Made by a program: the position numbers and the translations under genes
Part shown: piece after piece, positions 37,366-49,978 of the stretch
Layout of the letters: each line of letters starts with the position of its first letter
Numbering within the stretch: the stretch's first letter is position 1
Source: Fasciolopsis buskii
Taxonomy: Eukaryota; Platyhelminthes; Trematoda; Plagiorchiida; Fasciolidae
DNA: 64,000 nucleotides
Assembly (NCBI GenBank): GCA_008360955.1
Contig: LUCM01008234.1
Location: 140,494 to 204,493, forward strand
Direction of reading: 5' to 3'
Notes under the pieces: model-generated
What the model saw: the letters and a program-made list of their open reading frames with translations, nothing else
Databases searched by the model: none
Told to the model about the DNA's origin: nothing

Positions 37366-40274
37366 TCACTTGCGAAAAAAACAACACGAATATTACCGTG
37401 TCGTCGAAACCGCTGTTGAACTAATTTCGAATGAGGTATTTTCCTTCCTCTGACGGACCGATTTTCGTTGAATAATGGACATAACATGCTTTTCAGCAAA
37501 CAGAAATTTCCCACCACCACCCCCCCTGGAAATTAGAGCTATTGAAGGAATTTAGTTTAGACTACGCAGGTATGCCGCATGTTCAAATAATTGGTACAAG
37601 ATACAACCGTTTAAAGTTTTCGTCAACCAAAGGTGTGCCCTTATTCAACCCTAGGTGATGGCGGTTACAATCAACGCGAGGCTAATAAACGATAGGTACA
37701 TATTTTAGCCGACATAAAAACCCGGAGGGAATTCTGTATGAACAGTTCATATCGTTGTATTGTAGAATTTCGCCCAATTATCCAATCATATGAACCAACA
37801 AACCAATTATCCAGTATTCTTCGAAAGCCGTCTAAATTTGAATTCACAAACAAGCATACGTTTAACTGTTTCCAGGCAAAATTATCAGATCTAAAAAGTG
37901 GTTACAGAACAAACACTACGGGACAACAAAATTCCCTCTGACGGTGAATTGTGCCAGGGTACCGTGCTAACTGAACAGCATCCGAATCGCAGTGTTCCAG
38001 ATGCGAGCAAAATGTCTCGGGAATGAAGTTGATGGACACATCGTAATATAGAGAAAATCTTTTCTCATTTCTGACCAATTTCTTGCTAGTTCGCAGCACG
38101 CCCAAAAATCTCATTGCGGAACAGAAAGCCTTAGTGCAAGTAAACTTAGCAAAAAGATAAACACAACCAAACTATCATGTCCCACGGGATCTTGGACAAC
38201 CCCGATCTCCAGACAACCGAAGTTGTACAGGGTTGGGTGTTGGCCTAGGTTCCAAAATTTGCAATGCCTAAGTCCGCGTAGCATCGTTTGGAAAAGAACG
38301 GTTGAATAAACTAACGATACCCGATTACCAAAACCATTTGTTAGCTCAATGCCAAATTTGCCAACTTCTAAAGGACAAAAATGTGATAAATTTATCGATT
38401 AATGATAACGGATTTGAATTTCACGTTTACCAATATCTTATTTTATGGTGACAAACGAAATCCATAGACACTAATTAAAAAACAAAACGGGCGTTTGATA
38501 TATATCTTGTACTGAATCAGGAGGACTGCGGTGGTTTTGAACGCCAAACCTTTAATTTACATCCCCGAGGTATTATTCAGCGGAAATCGCACGGTTTTGC
38601 CATTCGGTCTCCACTAAGAGCCATTCTGGGAGAAATATTTAGAGACGACCTACAACAAAACCCGCCTAACGGTAGTACAAATTGCAGTTCAGCGGGTACT
38701 GGACTTATACTAAGAAGGACTAAAAGTAATTTTTTCCAAACAAATACTGATTAGAACTAATACAAAATCTCTCATTATCATACGGTGGACAAAATGAAAC
38801 CGAATGGAATTTCTGAAACTGAATCACTCATCAAACCGATAAACCAAGCAGGGGTTTGTTTCCCGTAAATCTAATTGTCCGAGACAATGTCTGAACTCGA
38901 TCAGCTTCGTCCCAATGAGGTGAAAAAATTATCCCCCGCTCGCCGTAGGTGGACTCTATTTTGTACAGCCCGAGAAATGTGTATTTGGAATGCACCGAGT
39001 GATACAAACAGCTCTTCTAAAGGAGATAGCATGAAAAGAGACTTTTTCACTTCTGATTATCCGTATGTATTCCAAATCAGCTGTTATTAAGGGTTTAGTT
39101 TGCGTAAGATACGTGCCTGTCTAGAATTGTTCCCCAAAGTCATGACGTTAGTTGGCTTATTAACACTTCCTCCAAATTCTGTCATCAGACTAAGCTACAA
39201 ATCAACTGAACCTATGATGGTTTACAGAACCCACCGGATAATTAAACCATCGGCTAAAAGCTTCTATGACTTGTATCAAATGTAACTGTTTATTTGTTTG
39301 TTAATTATTTTCAAAAAGTGAAGGCTCAGCGGTCGATATGTAAACACTTGAAAGCATTCTAAGTCGTGAAATTACCAAACTTAACCCGAGTTGACACTAG
39401 AATCTCATTTGAATTTTGTCATCTTGTACGGATGATGAATCCGTGTACGAGTCACACATTGCATCGACAGAGATTTTTGGTCGACAGGCAAGATCAAACT
39501 TCAAAAGAGAGCACTATGTCCGAAAGTTGGATTTTATTGTCAGCATTATGTTTCGTATTTCTGGGAATGAACAAAATTTCCCCAGAAATGTATAATCGTT
39601 TTCGCGGATGTCCCTGCTCATCATGAACGAGTACCCGGCACTCCCCTGCTGAGCCATCCCCATTCTTGTACAATTGTTCAATAAGTTGTTATGACAGTCC
39701 AATTCGAATTATTAGGATGACGTATATTGCTATTTTATTAACAAAAAAAGCAAAAGAGGAAAGATAAAAGATAAAAGGAGTGGTGTGCATGGATAATCGG
39801 TTCATTCGCATGGAGACAATTCTACTGGCAACAAAACTTATCCCGATGTGCTTACTAGAAGCAGTATAGGTTGATTCAACATAGTCGAGTTCACAAAGGA
39901 AACGAAAACGCCTATTTTGACCGATCAAGCAACACGATTTAGAAAAAAATGCACATCCCATTTTCTGGAATGAGCTTCCTTTTACCAGTCATAGAAGCTG
40001 GTCTTGGACAGGCAATGTTCGTCCTATTGCAGAGAACGATCCAAATTTCTCCATTAGTTCTGTTTTCAAATCCCTCGTGCAAGTGTGCACGTTACAAACG
40101 TTCATAGTCTGATTTCTTTTAATAGGCAGTAGCGAATGAAAGATGGAGAACAATTACAGGTAAGCCGACAGCAATAAAATTGTTCGATGCATTAAAATTC
40201 ACGCTGGCATATAGGCCATTAATTCCGGAAATGTTTTCACTATCCAACAACAATGCTGCCTCGTGAACTAGTGG
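37366..40274. other. Anonymous sequence
   Basis: A weak match to the family B tail (GATGACGTATATTGCTATTT, near 39716-39735) is followed by an A-rich run. Otherwise nothing is recognised. Confidence 0.4.
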
Positions 40275-40390
40275 AACTAAACCCGTGCGAGCTCAGATCC
40301 AACGTTTCGAACAACGAGGAAAGAAACGCGAACGCTGGTTTAATTACCACAAACCTGTGTACAAAAAAATTACAAATTTCGTAAAATAAT
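40275..40390 (+). repeat. Repeat F, copy 1 (FEQR-type block)
   Basis: The plus strand reads RAQIQRFEQRGKKRER. At 45175-45330 a related block reads RALLKCFEQRRKNRK, with shared DNA CGAGCT...TTTCGAACA.CGA.GAAAGAA. A third, weaker match lies near 53277-53320. The unit could be an old repeat or a shared coding block. No start, splice pattern or family is evident. Confidence 0.35.
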
Positions 40391-42646
40391 AAGCAGTACT
40401 TGGTGCTGCACACTCGTTCAATCTCCCACACGTTTAACTGGGCTATGCGTTTTCTAATCAATACTTAATTTGTTCAATAGCTTTTTGGACCTTGGAGCAA
40501 GTTGTACCGGTGTAGGCACCTGTTTGGAATGACTGGTATATGAAAAAGACTCTAAAACATCAAAATTGATGCTAATATGTGGAAAATCAGGCATAGGCTT
40601 TAAAATATTCCATCAGCGTGTCAATGGTGGAGTGCTAGTCACATCAAAAATTTTGAACTTTTGCCTGGTTGGTTCATCACCACGCCTTTTGACGATCACT
40701 TTTCGCCACCTTACTGAAAGAAGATTTCCGACGACCGAAATTTTCGTGATTTCGTTCGAAAGATGTGATTCGTGACTAACCTTGCCGGACAGAGCCCAGT
40801 GGTGGTATGTGCCGAAATTGTCCACCTGTCAACCGAGTTCATCAAATTTATAAACAGTGATTGATATTGTGAAGTCTTTTCCGCGCTTTTTTGGCCAAGA
40901 ATATCACGGAGATATGGGCAGATAGAGACAATCTACCGATCTCAACCGTTCGTCTGAATGTTGGGCGGAGAATTGACTCGTGTTGTTCGTGACCCGAGCA
41001 TTTCATAATCCATCAGCGATTGTCAGAGTTGGATAACTTGTCAAATACACCCCCGGTATTCTGCGGTGCAAACCAACCGCTAATAAAGAGGAGTATTTAT
41101 TGAATGAAAGTCCATGAAAAATTGCACAGCCTCAACATCTGCAATCCACGAAATTTATTACGATGACTGTTAGTTAATTTTGCATACATATTCGTTACAA
41201 CGTTTAGCAATGCGACATTAATCACTGTCAAGTACTGGACATCCGTGTGTTTATACTACCAAATAGTTCATTTTATCCCAGCCAAGGTGAACGGAATGTG
41301 GATACGCTAGAACTGCCGACAGTAAAAACGGAGGTAGGAGAATGGGACGCTTGAAACCCAAAACTCCATCAACGATTGGTGAAATATGATCCCGGCTTAG
41401 GTAAACTTTTCAACATGTACTCCGACCGCCACGATTGTAGGACAAAACAATGTGGCAATAATTTCGGATTTCAGGAATTAAGTCCAAACGATTGACAAGA
41501 AGTGGATGCATGAGTAAACATTCGCCAGAAGGAAACCCTTTAGTGAAGATATACCAGGACAAATTGTTTGCTACGCAAAACAATTCAAGTTTTTGGAGCT
41601 TAATGTTGTGGGAATACGTGCTGAGCCGAACGTTTCACCTTCAAACCATGGTTGCCCAAGGTTTTGCCGGATTTTGTGTGATGACGGTAGATGAAATTTA
41701 GTTCCATGTAATTTGTCACAGTAGTAAAATGAGAACTAGAAAGATACCGGTATAAACGCACAGGCTACCAAAAACATAGTCAAAGCTTGTCGTTCGGAAT
41801 GAGAACAACTCTTTTGCACAAGACGAATACCATCATTCACATGTCAATGGGTGATGTGTTCGCGATGATTAGTGTATCCGGTTCTGGAGGAAAAACTAAA
41901 CAGGACAATGTTGGTATAAAGAAAAGCTAACATCTGCCGGAACACATGTTCGTGTAGGAAAAACCAAGAGGAAGAAAGACCAAATAGAAGTTGTACTGTG
42001 GTGGACATACAGGGACTGCATTCTTGGAAGTAAGAAGACAAATCAAACACGGAGCAGCGTTTATCCAAATGTTTAGACGTTGGCAATGCACGAGACAAAA
42101 ATGATAAGAAGGTCAAGCGCAAAATCATCCTGGACTATCAAATACTTCAAACTTGTATTTTTTTTTGGCCTAAAAACACATTTATCTAGGTCAATAGTAA
42201 CTTTGTGATCGTAAAATCGTTTAGGTTGTAAAAATAAATGCATGAAAGTTGCATGGATGATGTCATTTGGATGAATAGAAATGAGAGCATTTATTGCGTT
42301 ATGAAAAATCACGAGATAAACAGCAAGACCAAACGCAGTGTTTATGATGGTAAACTGTCACGATTTCCCATCGAGAGGTAGTTTGTAAGATTGTCTGTCA
42401 TTGGTCGAGCTCAGAGCAGATTTGAGACAAAAGAATTGATGAAGGCTATCTTATGATTCTGGTTTTGAACAAATTGTTTGTCTAAATGATTTGTTCAGTA
42501 CAACCCGTTCATCATCCCCAAATTTCCGAGGCTCTTTAATTCTTTTTTTGTGGCTACTTCATAATTGGCCTGGCCCAAACAGACAAACTTGCTGGTTTCA
42601 AGAATTCTTTGCTTATCAATGGTATGTCTGACTGGTACATGCACAA
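40391..42646. other. Anonymous sequence
   Basis: No gene is recognised. The minus-strand segment 42495-42640 is open and reads like ordinary protein (for example KKELKSLGNLGMMNGLY) before the minisatellite, but it has no support beyond that. Confidence 0.4.
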
Positions 42647-42823
42647 CACCCCCACACCCCCACACACCTCCACACCCCCACACACCCCCACACCCCCACA
42701 CACCCCCACACCCCCACACACCCCCACACCCCCACACACCCCCACACCCCCACACACCCCCACACCCCCACACACCCCCACACCCCCACACACCCCCACA
42801 CCCCCACACACCCCCACACCCCC
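42647..42823. repeat. 18-bp C-rich minisatellite
   Basis: About ten near-identical copies of the 18-bp unit CCCCCACACACCCCCACA, reading as His-Pro-Thr-rich or Gly-Cys-Val-rich hexapeptides in different frames. The minus strand has regular GGGGG runs, so it could form G-quadruplexes. It runs straight into the assembly gap, so the true array is probably longer. The very long open frames through it are artefacts. Confidence 0.95.
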
Positions 42824-43733
42824 NNNNNNNNNNNNNNNNNNNNNNNNNNNNNNNNNNNNNNNNNNNNNNNNNNNNNNNNNNNNNNNNNNNNNNNNNNNNN
42901 NNNNNNNNNNNNNNNNNNNNNNNNNNNNNNNNNNNNNNNNNNNNNNNNNNNNNNNNNNNNNNNNNNNNNNNNNNNNNNNNNNNNNNNNNNNNNNNNNNNN
43001 NNNNNNNNNNNNNNNNNNNNNNNNNNNNNNNNNNNNNNNNNNNNNNNNNNNNNNNNNNNNNNNNNNNNNNNNNNNNNNNNNNNNNNNNNNNNNNNNNNNN
43101 NNNNNNNNNNNNNNNNNNNNNNNNNNNNNNNNNNNNNNNNNNNNNNNNNNNNNNNNNNNNNNNNNNNNNNNNNNNNNNNNNNNNNNNNNNNNNNNNNNNN
43201 NNNNNNNNNNNNNNNNNNNNNNNNNNNNNNNNNNNNNNNNNNNNNNNNNNNNNNNNNNNNNNNNNNNNNNNNNNNNNNNNNNNNNNNNNNNNNNNNNNNN
43301 NNNNNNNNNNNNNNNNNNNNNNNNNNNNNNNNNNNNNNNNNNNNNNNNNNNNNNNNNNNNNNNNNNNNNNNNNNNNNNNNNNNNNNNNNNNNNNNNNNNN
43401 NNNNNNNNNNNNNNNNNNNNNNNNNNNNNNNNNNNNNNNNNNNNNNNNNNNNNNNNNNNNNNNNNNNNNNNNNNNNNNNNNNNNNNNNNNNNNNNNNNNN
43501 NNNNNNNNNNNNNNNNNNNNNNNNNNNNNNNNNNNNNNNNNNNNNNNNNNNNNNNNNNNNNNNNNNNNNNNNNNNNNNNNNNNNNNNNNNNNNNNNNNNN
43601 NNNNNNNNNNNNNNNNNNNNNNNNNNNNNNNNNNNNNNNNNNNNNNNNNNNNNNNNNNNNNNNNNNNNNNNNNNNNNNNNNNNNNNNNNNNNNNNNNNNN
43701 NNNNNNNNNNNNNNNNNNNNNNNNNNNNNNNNN
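42824..43733. other. Assembly gap (910 N)
   Basis: Unknown sequence. The left edge is the minisatellite. The right edge opens directly into transposase coding sequence, so the gap probably hides the rest of the array and the 5' part of the transposon. Confidence 0.99.
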
Positions 43734-44271
43734 CAAATTCTGCGCCTGGCAGCTTTTGCGAACTCGAAAAGTTACCGGCGGCCCAGGTCTACACGTCGTG
43801 ATCGATCAAACGCTAATATCTCGCCGTAAAAACCACGCAAGGCGAGTACTTCCCCAGCAGTGGATTTTCGGAGGGATCTACCGGGAAGCTAAAGAGATGT
43901 TCATGTATGCAGTGCCAGGTCGAACTGCGGCCACTTTGACGGACGCAATCCAGTCCTGCATCGCTCCCAGCTCAGTCATCTCCGATATGTGAGCATCATA
44001 CCAGGGAATTGAAACGATGATTGAAACGAATTATACTCATGAAACGGTTAATCATACCGAAAACTTTGTGGATCCAACGGCTGCAGCCTACACACAAACT
44101 ATCGAATCTCTTTGGCACGTCTACAAGATGCAGAATAAACGCCAATGCGGCACACACCGATCTTTAGTGGACAGCTACTTGTGTAAGTTCGTTTGGAGAC
44201 AAAAGTACCGACAAACTGACCTTTTCATGCAAATTACTAATGGCATGTCCCAATTTCACCCTCTTCAATAA
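43734..44271 (+). pseudogene. Merlin/ISXO2-like (IS1595-type) transposase, C-terminal part, interrupted
   Basis: This is a DDE transposase that would catalyse cut-and-paste movement of a Merlin-superfamily DNA transposon. The first catalytic Asp lies in GGPGLHVVID, the second in SDM just before position 43990, and the Glu in TQTIESLW. The motifs RVLPQQWIFGG, TVNHTENFVD and RSLVDSYLCKFVWR are typical of this family. A TGA at 43990-43992 stands where the family has a Trp, with the frame resuming unchanged. One residue also seems missing before SDM. The N-terminal part lies in the gap. The element is probably dead. No terminal inverted repeat was identified. Confidence 0.85.
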
Positions 44272-45174
44272 AAACTAAAAGTACAAATTTCATATCCTCT
44301 TTTTTTCTAGTCTTTTTGGGTGGCCGGGGGTGGGGTATTTTTTTTGGCGGGACCAATCTCGAAAAGATCCAACCTGTGAACTCGGGCAAACGAATTGAAT
44401 ATGATTCAGGTTACCCTACATGAAACCCTATGAACTGCATGAACCATATGTGAAACGACTGTGCTGATCTCCTTAAGATGCGGAGCTCTTCCAGGTTCGT
44501 ATTTCACAGTTCTGCTGGGACCTCCCACATAGGATTTCAGGCTGACGGTAATTCTGCACGGTTGTTACGATGACGGTATCAGATCATCAGGGGCTTTAAA
44601 CAACTGCTTTTGGCCATGCACGTACAACAGTATTGACGTCCTGAAATGATGCATACAAAAATTATGCCCAATTAAATGTCCAATTCTGCGTAAGAAGAAA
44701 CAGTTAAAGCGATTCAGTGTGATTTATTCGAGACTTTAATGGATCCCGCGATAGCATCTACAACTGATCACCAAGGTTACATCAAGTCTCCAGCGTCTGC
44801 ATTTGTGGAATGAATTCATGATTTTGCTGTTGCATTGAGGAGTTAAATGACGCGAATTCGACAATTTCGAAGTTAACAGATTTGAGTTGTTAAACTAGCG
44901 CTTATTTCACAGTCTCGTATACCTTTTCAGTAGGCACGTTAGAATGAAAACATATTTCTTACCAAGAGTCAACCCAATTTCCTCTCGCGGATCAAAGAAA
45001 ATGGGCACATTCTGTTTCCAGTTTTTAGCTTTTACTCGTGAGACACCAGGTCACAAAATGCCCCATAAAATAATCGACCTGTCGTGACCTTCCACGAATA
45101 TTATAGGCTTCCAATGTAAATCAGCTCATTGGCAGTCTTGTCCGTGACATCATTTGTGAAGTTCCAGTACAGCG
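44272..45174. other. Anonymous sequence, 3' flank of the Merlin copy
   Basis: A T-rich then G-rich stretch (44299-44355) follows the transposase. The expected Merlin terminal repeat may lie here, but its 5' partner is in the gap, so it cannot be confirmed. Confidence 0.4.
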
Positions 45175-45330
45175 TTGGATCATGGAGTAAAGCGATTAAA
45201 CGCAAACGAGCTTTGCTCAAATGTTTCGAACAGCGAAGAAAGAATCGTAAACAAATACAACAAAAATTACTGCAATTTCTGCAAGCCGGTTTACAAATCA
45301 TAGCATATTTGTTAAAACAATATATTTAGT
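45175..45330 (+). repeat. Repeat F, copy 2 (FEQR-type block)
   Basis: It lies in a 66-codon plus-strand frame (45129-45329) reading KRKRALLKCFEQRRKNRKQ and then a Gln/Leu-rich helix-like stretch. It aligns with 40275-40390. It could be an exon fragment of an unknown basic protein or an old repeat. Confidence 0.35.
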
Positions 45331-46924
45331 ATATGATCATAAACACTGATTGACTATCCTTCGTCGTTTCACCCATTATTTATATCAGTCTAGGTAAACC
45401 GTCTATGCCATCTTAGCATTACTTGGAAATCATGTCAATATTGTTGGAGGTTGTATCAAAGTTTCTCAAAATTAAATGGAAATCGTGTCTTTTTTTGCGC
45501 AAGGTTTTACGCATGTTCATCGGTCCCCAATTTCTAGACCAGAGATTCCAGGGATGAATAAAGCCACGGATGCCAAATTGGCCCCTCATTTGATCGATCA
45601 AGTGAACAGATAATAGTTTCGAATGGTTTTTGACCTAATTCCGAAGTATTGTACTAACTGTTACATGTACTAACCATTTTGTATTCACTGTTCAAATTAT
45701 TCGTTTGGGCAAGGAATTTTTCGTGGTTTTAAATGAGGTATGAAATGACTTAGCCAAAATGTTCCTTGAAGCGATGTGCGCGTCAAACCGATATCAATAT
45801 GCGACAAGATAGACGAAATTTGTCTCACGATTATCGCGCTTAATTGGGTTCCACTCGTTCCGTAACTACCACCGGATACCCAATGAGAATGAAAACGGAA
45901 TTTAGATGGAATTTCAAGCGATAGGCAACACAAATTGCTAGACGGACAGTCAGACTAATGCATTAACAAATTCCCTATGTCCATGTGCCAGTCTCGTTCG
46001 CAAAACCGGGCACCAGTATCGGATATTTGTCTTCCATTTAGGCGAAATGCGACCAATTCCAGATAGTTGTTACTGGTTTATGATGGCATCGGAAACGTTT
46101 GCATTCTTTCGAACACATAGTCGACGATAATTTTCAGTCCTATTCCAAATGGAAAGTGGATCCGAATAGCTAGAGCACATCATGCTTTCTGACTAAGGAC
46201 CAAAGCGAACAGTATGCGAATAGACTAAGTAAACAGTTGGAAAGGCAGACAGTTAAATGTTTTTTCCCGACTTAGCCAAAAGACAGGAAAATATAGTCCG
46301 TTTTTAACGTTTCCTAACTCGTTTACTGATCTGGAAAATGGCTTGATGATGAATTAGGTCACCATTATTTTGTCATATTTCGCTTTTTTATCAATTTATC
46401 TTGAAAAACTACAGATTGCTCAGGTAACGCCCACTGACACAGGTAACAGGTCTCAGAATCGGTAAGCATTCTGTAGCATACTGTGACGTAATCGAACAAG
46501 CATCTGAACGATCAATACAATCAACAAGTGAGTGTAAAATTGAGTTTGGTGTCACCTACCCAAACACGCATGCTACGTAAGCGTATTCACTGCAAAGATA
46601 CGGGTTAGTGAGAAGAAAAAAACGAAACGAAAGCTTTTAGTGAAAACATGATTTTTGTTGCACAATCCTCATGACAGACTGAATGTCAGTCACACCATGG
46701 ATTGCCAGTTGTAGACCAACTGTATATCGATTTTCAATGCTTAATTCCTGAAGGTGGTTGGAGCGCTCACCTAGTTTTTTTGCTTTTAATTATTTGTCCA
46801 GCTCGGTTTTTGTCTCTTCTCGGTAGAGTCGTGTAGGAACAACTTATCGAAATGTACACAGCTGAAAATTACCAAAATTTGAGGATTTTGAGTAAAAACG
46901 TTTAGAAAACAAACAGGAAACAAA
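45331..46924. other. Anonymous sequence
   Basis: No gene or repeat family is recognised. Confidence 0.4.
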
Positions 46925-47741
46925 TCAGTCGAGAATGTTGATGAATTGATTCATCTTTTTTGCTTTTTTCGGATTTTCAAAATCCTCTTCTGCTTTTCCG
47001 ATAACCTGTGTTCCAAGATTTGATAACCCATCTAACGTCACAGAATATGTTCAGAGTATGCTGCTGTAAAAGTGAACACGGTGACCGAAATGAACGAAAT
47101 CCCGAGGAATTGCCAAAGTTTAGTCCGTGGGACGAAACAAACCTGTGTTCCGGGGAAGAAAAATTTTACTAACTTGTAATTGCAAAACAATAGGTGAGCA
47201 AGCCCAAAAATGAATCCAATTAACAGGACCGATACTCGCGTTGCACAAAACGTGAGTAGTACGAAAACAATAAGACCCCGTGACAAACTATTTTTACAAT
47301 CGAACTGACCAACTGATAGAATTGTCCTACGGCTCAGGATAGAATCGGATGAGGAATTAATTGGCGTAGAAGCGGCAGCTTTTTGTCCAGGGTTTTGTGG
47401 TTATTTACCTGTCTTCAGTTCTGGAACCTTTCAGAAACCGATCAGAAATCCGCAGAATCACAACAGGTGTTTTGATCGCCGACTGTTCATCTCTCGGGGT
47501 CCACAACGTGATCAGTTGGCACGATTTGATCTGAACTGTTTGGACTCAGCATGCCGAGCAACAAACAATGGAGACTAAACTAGGGAATCGGTGAAATTGG
47601 TGAAAAGATTTTCCCAAGTTTCTCCACTTCTTCTGGAGATTATTTGTCCGTAAAGGGGGATATGACATTCACGTTCTCAATTGCACTTATTTTGTCCTGG
47701 AAATTTTCGAGGATGTTTGACGTTTGCTTTAACAACGGTAA
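46925..47741 (-). other. Candidate exon cluster of an unknown membrane protein
   Basis: Consecutive minus-strand segments stay open and can be joined in phase by GT-AG signals. Segment a (47673-47741) reads LKQTSNILENFQDKISAIEN. Segment b (47409-47530) reads SCQLITLWTPRDEQ and then KTPVVILRISDRFLKG, ending at a consensus donor CAG/GTAAAT. Segment c (47332 down to 47143, or to a stop at 47038) starts after a pyrimidine-rich acceptor, and the b-c intron would be 76 nt. Segment c has two hydrophobic stretches around GLIVFVLLTFCATRVSVLLI. A fourth frame (46925-47031) ends KKAKKMNQFINILD before a stop but does not join in phase. No family is recognised and chance is a real alternative. Confidence 0.2.
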
Positions 47742-47975
47742 CTACGCATGTATCTGTGTACATTACAAATTCTGCCCTAGTTTTTATGAGCTTATGCAAA
47801 TTGCAGTGGGAAATAGATTATGAAATATGCTGACGGCGATATTAAAACACAAACTTGAAGGCGAATAATGTTCCCATTGGTTCGTTTAAAAGTCCTGACA
47901 GATGATATGGAGATGGACAGATCAGAGGTTGTTGGACTCTGGCATTATACAGTAAAATTGACAGACAGTATATTT

Positions 47976-47997
47976 GCATATATATAAATATATATGC
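47976..47997. repeat. AT palindrome
   Basis: GCATATATAT and ATATATATGC form 10-bp inverted arms around AA. A possible weak family C match (AGTGTGGAGTG near 48089-48100) lies downstream. Confidence 0.7.
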
Positions 47998-49787
47998 ACA
48001 TATGGTTGACCATATAGCAATGTATGCTTCTGTCTTATGGTTTAATATTTAAACCTTGTGGTTTCTGACTTGTCCATCCAAATGTCCAGTGTGGAGTGAT
48101 GAATTAATCATTGCATATATTGTTCGCCTTCGAACGTTCGTTCTCATATGCCCATAGGCATATTCCTTAGCCTGTTTTTTCCCATTTCTTAAGGAAGATT
48201 CGTCAGTTTGTGTGACAAATGTTCACTTATTTCGAGCATACTTAACCAACGAATCGATAGTGAATTTATAATTGCAGCATTAGTGATGCCACAACCATAC
48301 ATTATCCGCTTTATACGTGGTTAGTCGAAATCATACTAATTATAATGACAATTGCATGATACCGGAGGGAACATCAAATAAGTTCAAAACACCAATAAAC
48401 TTTATTTTGCACAGGAGAAGTGAATTAAAATGTACATAAATTGTTGCGCTTCGAAATTATCAACTAGCCATTTGGGTTCGTAAGCCCATGATTGTTGTCA
48501 GACTGCCCGAACAATAAACAGTTCCTAATTTAAACTCATTTTGGTACAACTTCGTTTGTTGAACACGAATTCGGTGATGAGTTATTGCTTTTAATAATGA
48601 ACATGTGGAAATCACAATCGTGGAATATCGTGTGAATGAGGAATTACTTAGGGTCTTGTGAATCCCCAAACCCCAAGTTAGAGCATTCATTTGTCTGTGT
48701 AGATTTGGAACCGATGTATTTTCAATTCAAGCTACATAAAGAGAGCATCAGAGTAGACTGACCAGTCGAATCTTCGAACTTTCACAACGTTATTCGGTAC
48801 GGAACATTTTGTACATGTGTTGACTCACGATAAAGATGCTGGACGGAACTAATTCCCGGCCCACATGTGAACATTTTGTTTGAATACTTTATGCACAAAT
48901 GTATTTTAGTACCTCTTAGAAGAACAATGCTATAGTAATACATTCTTTTGGGTCCCCAAACTGTAGGTAACCGAAAAAATCACATTTTCGGACACCACCA
49001 AAAAGTGGCCGCGTACAGTTAGGCAGACGGTCCTGAGAGCCACAAGTCTCAGTTCATTCAGTTTTCCTGTTACGTTTGCTACTGCAATTTCAACTGCTTA
49101 TAGAAAAAGGTGAATCTGTGCAAAGGACATGATTTGCAGCCTTAATAAATCTCGGTTTGATCAGCTGCTGAATGGCTGGAGCTCACAATTGATTATTCGT
49201 CCAAAACGGCTCCCAAGCTGCTCCCAGATGACCGCGCATCCCGAAATATTCTGCTGATGAACTTTCAAGCGCTGCCTTCTAGTGGGAAGACAACGGTGAA
49301 TGCCTGGCGTTTTCCATCTGGTTGACTAATACTTAGTTTAGGGGGACATGACTAAATCCTGATTCCACGCCAACCCCGAACAGCGTACAAAGAGTACAGC
49401 ATTGCTCATCAACACCTCTGACAGACTAGCATTCTGGATGCATCGAGATTTTAGCGTCATCTAAAAAACATATGGATTAGTAGTCAGTCCTCTGGGCCTA
49501 ATAGATTTCGAGACATTGAGATCGTCCTACTGTCTTCTAGATTGGTTCTTTCAATCGAGTGCTGGATATAGGCTATCCTTGGTCAAGCTTTTACTTCACC
49601 TTGAGTAGCCGGATAGTATCCAACCGATAGACGAGCCATGGAGTGGGTGAATAATTGATCCTTTAGAGGTCTAAAGTTACTGGGCCTTTATAAGTGTGTT
49701 AAACTGTACACAATGTTCCGTTCACTTTCCTCTCGCTCCCTAGCTGTCATCCTACTCTGCAACTAGTTCCGATGACACCTAAACTAT
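47998..49787. other. Anonymous sequence
   Basis: No gene is recognised. The longest frame (76 codons, 48460-48690, minus) has no motif. Confidence 0.4.
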
Positions 49788-49809
49788 GCATATATATACA
49801 TATATATAC
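49788..49809. repeat. TA-rich tract
   Basis: GCATATATATACATATATATA lies about 90 bp beyond the 3' end of the LINE relic. Confidence 0.7.
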
Positions 49810-49901
49810 CTAACGTTTACCTTTAATTAAGTGGCTTCATGATGACTTGCAATTTGTTTTTGATCTCTTTATTCGGATTCTCGTGTGAACGCAGAGCCAA
49901 A

Positions 49902-49978
49902 TGTATTGTATTGTATTGTGTTGCACTGTATTGTGCTGCATTGTATTGCACTGTACTGTATGGCACTGTGCTGTACAG
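49902..49978. repeat. Pentanucleotide (TGTAT/TGCAC)n tract
   Basis: About 15 imperfect 5-bp units (TGTAT, TGCAC, TGCAT, TGTGC). On the minus strand it lies at the 3' end of the LINE relic, where CR1/RTE-type elements often carry a microsatellite tail, so it may be the element's own tail. Confidence 0.85.

Noticed and set aside
36934..37419. 161-codon plus-strand frame
   Set aside because: It runs through a family B tRNA-like repeat and has no recognisable domain.
39515..39626. Small frame with a signal-peptide-like start (MSESWILLSALCFVFLG)
   Set aside because: At 36 residues it is within chance expectation and no promoter, splice site or homologue supports it.
42565..43992. Very long open frames (over 400 codons) on both strands
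   Set aside because: They are built from the 18-bp minisatellite and the run of N. Only the Merlin part after the gap is real coding sequence.
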